A stretch of 64,000 bases of DNA, from assembly GCF_008728635.1 (NCBI RefSeq), contig NZ_CP044285.1:2914001-2978000 (forward strand), written 5' to 3'. Under the pieces are notes generated by a model that was given only the letters and a program-made list of their open reading frames with translations, did no database searches and was not told the origin of the DNA. A program made the translations under genes and the position numbers. Positions 62,676 through 64,000 of this stretch are shown piece after piece. This DNA comes from Hymenobacter baengnokdamensis. GTDB taxonomy: Bacteria > Bacteroidota > Bacteroidia > Cytophagales > Hymenobacteraceae. Within the stretch, counting starts at the first letter, position 1. Every line of letters starts with the position of its first letter.

Positions 62676-63050
62676 TTATTTAGCCGGCTGTGGGGCCGTT
62701 ATCGGCGCGGCCGGCTGCTGGGTGGCCGGGGCTGCTGCACCAGGGGCCGGGGCAGCCGGGGCTACCGGCACAACTGCTTTCTTGGCAGCCTGCTGGTTGA
62801 CGCTCTGGATAGGGCCGTTGCTGCCGCCGCCAACCATGTGGGTAGCCAGCGATAATACAATCAGGCCCACGGCGAAGCCCCAGGTTAGCTTTTCCAGCAA
62901 GTCACCGGTACGCTTAACGCCCATGAGGTTGGCGGTGCCGCTCGCACCAAACTGGCTGCTAAGGCCGCCGCCCTGAGGATTTTGGGCTAACACTACCAAG
63001 GCCAGTAGGAAGCACACGAGCAGAATGAAAATGACTAACGCGAGGTACAT
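62676..63050 (-). CDS. secG: Preprotein translocase subunit SecG
   Basis: 124 residues. First membrane helix at 4-22 (ALVIFILLVCFLLALVVLAQ), then the loop NPQGGGLSSQFGASGTANLM with GVKRTGDLLEKLTW typical of SecG, and the second helix GFAVGLIVLSLATHMVGG at 58-75. The last 45 residues are Ala/Pro-rich and disordered, a common addition in this phylum. It assists SecYE. Starts 15 bp after the TPR-like gene on the same strand. Confidence 0.95.
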   Translation of the reverse strand: MYLALVIFILLVCFLLALVVLAQNPQGGGLSSQFGASGTANLMGVKRTGDLLEKLTWGFAVGLIVLSLATHMVGGGSNGPIQSVNQQAAKKAVVPVAPAAPAPGAAAPATQQPAAPITAPQPAK

Positions 63051-63065
63051 GGAAAAAAGTAAAAG

Positions 63066-64000
63066 CTACGCCGACGGGCGCAAAGATTCAATTTGGGCTG
63101 CAAAGTACGCCATTTTTTCTGGGTGTTTCACCATCAGGCGCTCATAAACTGCAATGGCGCGGTCATTTTTTCCCTGGCGGGCCAATATTTTAGCCAGGCT
63201 TTCCGATGCCAGGTCGGGCTCCGCGCGGGTGCTGCGCACCGAGAGGTCGGCCTGGGCGTCGGGCTCGGGAGCCGAGGGCAACGGAGCTACGCGCCGCCGC
63301 TGCGGGGCCGGCGCACGCTGTAAGAAGCTGTTAATCAGGTCGAGAGAGCTGGGCTTGGGTAGCGTTGAGGGCTGATGGGCCGCCAGGTGCGCCAGCAGGA
63401 GGCCATCGGGCTCAAAAAACTCGCCAGTAGGCGGCAGGCTGGCACTGGGCAGTAAGTCAGTGGGGAGGGGAGCTACCAGGCAAAAGCCCAGCCGGCTCCC
63501 CTCGGCGGGGGCGTAGCCTACCTCAGGCACACCGCTATACGCCGGCAGCGCAGGAGTGGGCGCCACAGTGGCAGCAGTACTAGCACCAGCTGGCTCGACT
63601 GGCTCTGGCAGGCGATAAGCCAGTAGCTCGGCCGGCTCTTCATCAGCCAGCCCAAACTCATGGCGGGCTACCTCGGCCTCGGCCGGCGGGCGGATGGGCG
63701 GAGCCTGGGCCGGCAGCTCTGCTTCTGTCTCAGGCGGCAGCTCAGAAACCACTGCTTGGGGCAAGGTGGCCGGTGCTGCTGCCCCAATTACCTGGTCGGG
63801 CTCGTCGGTTGGCGCTACTACGAGGAGCGGTTGCTCAGCGAAAACCTCGTTTTCCGGAGCAATGGCAGTAGGCTTAGGGCCCGGAACCTCAACTAGCGCA
63901 GGCGCTGCCGCTCGCTCCGGCATGGCGATAGACGCCTCTACTTCGGCAAGTGCCGGCTCAGCTACTGCTATTGACGGGGCGGGCTGCTCTATCAGCTGGC
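63066..64000 (-). CDS. Pro/Ala/Glu-rich protein with C-terminal TPR-like unit, 5' end outside window
   Basis: The frame is open to the edge at 64000 (311 residues visible); an internal ATG at 63923 need not be the start. Nearly all of it is low-complexity Pro/Ala/Glu sequence without hydrophobic segments. Only the last 45 residues look folded: ESLAKILARQGKNDRAIAVY then ERLMVKHPEKMAYFAAQIES, a helix pair of TPR type. In many Bacteroidota genomes a TPR protein precedes secG, which fits. Function unknown. Confidence 0.75.
   Translation of the reverse strand, partial: QLIEQPAPSIAVAEPALAEVEASIAMPERAAAPALVEVPGPKPTAIAPENEVFAEQPLLVVAPTDEPDQVIGAAAPATLPQAVVSELPPETEAELPAQAPPIRPPAEAEVARHEFGLADEEPAELLAYRLPEPVEPAGASTAATVAPTPALPAYSGVPEVGYAPAEGSRLGFCLVAPLPTDLLPSASLPPTGEFFEPDGLLLAHLAAHQPSTLPKPSSLDLINSFLQRAPAPQRRRVAPLPSAPEPDAQADLSVRSTRAEPDLASESLAKILARQGKNDRAIAVYERLMVKHPEKMAYFAAQIESLRPSA

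Overview
The window is a GC-rich chromosomal segment of a Bacteroidota bacterium, most likely Cytophagales and close to Hymenobacter. The evidence is the gene content (a DUF4835-family gene next to recN, a BamD/omega/CoaC/CoaB cluster, permease-M1 peptidase fusions, the GGM tail of GroEL, an S16 protein with a long Ala-rich tail), the promoters of the form TTTG...TAnnTTTG, the near absence of Shine-Dalgarno sequences, and dispersed palindromes of a kind I associate from memory with Hymenobacter (not checked). I see no rRNA, tRNA, CRISPR array, transposase, integrase or prophage gene, so this is core chromosome decorated with small hairpin repeats.

Layout. 1-1920: end of a pectin-degradation operon on the minus strand (two rhamnogalacturonan acetylesterase-like SGNH hydrolases and the start of a pectinesterase). 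2138-4662: the rpsP-rimM-trmD-rplS ribosome/tRNA operon. 4807-7535: acyl-lipid desaturase, RluA-type pseudouridine synthase, panB. 7684-14330: a thioredoxin-fold protein without its cysteines, a LysM lytic transglycosylase, and a large outer-membrane beta-barrel gene broken by a frameshift. 14390-19432: a tight minus-strand cluster M1 peptidase, M16 peptidase, stand-alone SRA/YDG-domain protein, O-methyltransferase. 19485-23232: a 5-oxoprolinase operon (pxpB, pxpC, pxpA) with an NRAMP-like transporter. 23239-32344: glycosyltransferase 9, macro-domain protein, mdh, an ABC exporter whose permease is fused to an M1 peptidase, tilS. 32420-40450: envelope and housekeeping cluster on the plus strand (OstA-like, bamD, rpoZ, coaC, coaB, DUF4835, recN, fabI). 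40805-46061: M28 peptidase, a TrkA-N/channel protein, an orphan molybdenum hydroxylase subunit. 46058-54546: lipoprotein, dienelactone hydrolase, metal/cobalamin-type binding protein, M42 peptidase, acyl-CoA carboxylase, AlkA-type glycosylase, Na+/H+ antiporter, threonine aldolase. 54620-64000: small helical protein, phosphodiesterase, Nudix protein, pckA, peptide transporter, groEL/groES, secG and the end of a TPR-like protein.

The most interesting signal outside the genes is a set of long, near-perfect hairpin repeats in the gaps. Family B (core ACGTCMTGCTGAGCTTGCCG followed by AAGCATCTCTACCG) has copies or remnants at 2641, 4034, 36202, 40501, 43599 and 48301. Family A (GTAGCGTGGACTCTGCGAGT followed by CCGCGCG) is at 3346, 16780 and, as a half copy, 51235. 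A third type is at 49503. Some copies have become part of gene structure: they supply stop codons (M1 peptidase, trmD), separate the two halves of what is normally one coaBC gene, or lie where a terminator would be. No enzyme that could move them lies in the window. Other points of note are a perfect 44-bp palindrome directly in front of the peptide transporter promoter, and several proteins that keep a fold but have lost its signature residues (thioredoxin-like, NRAMP-like, K+ channel-like).

All calls are from reading the sequence; no database search was run. Starts were moved inward from the longest open frame wherever a signal peptide, conserved N-terminus or promoter argued for it.
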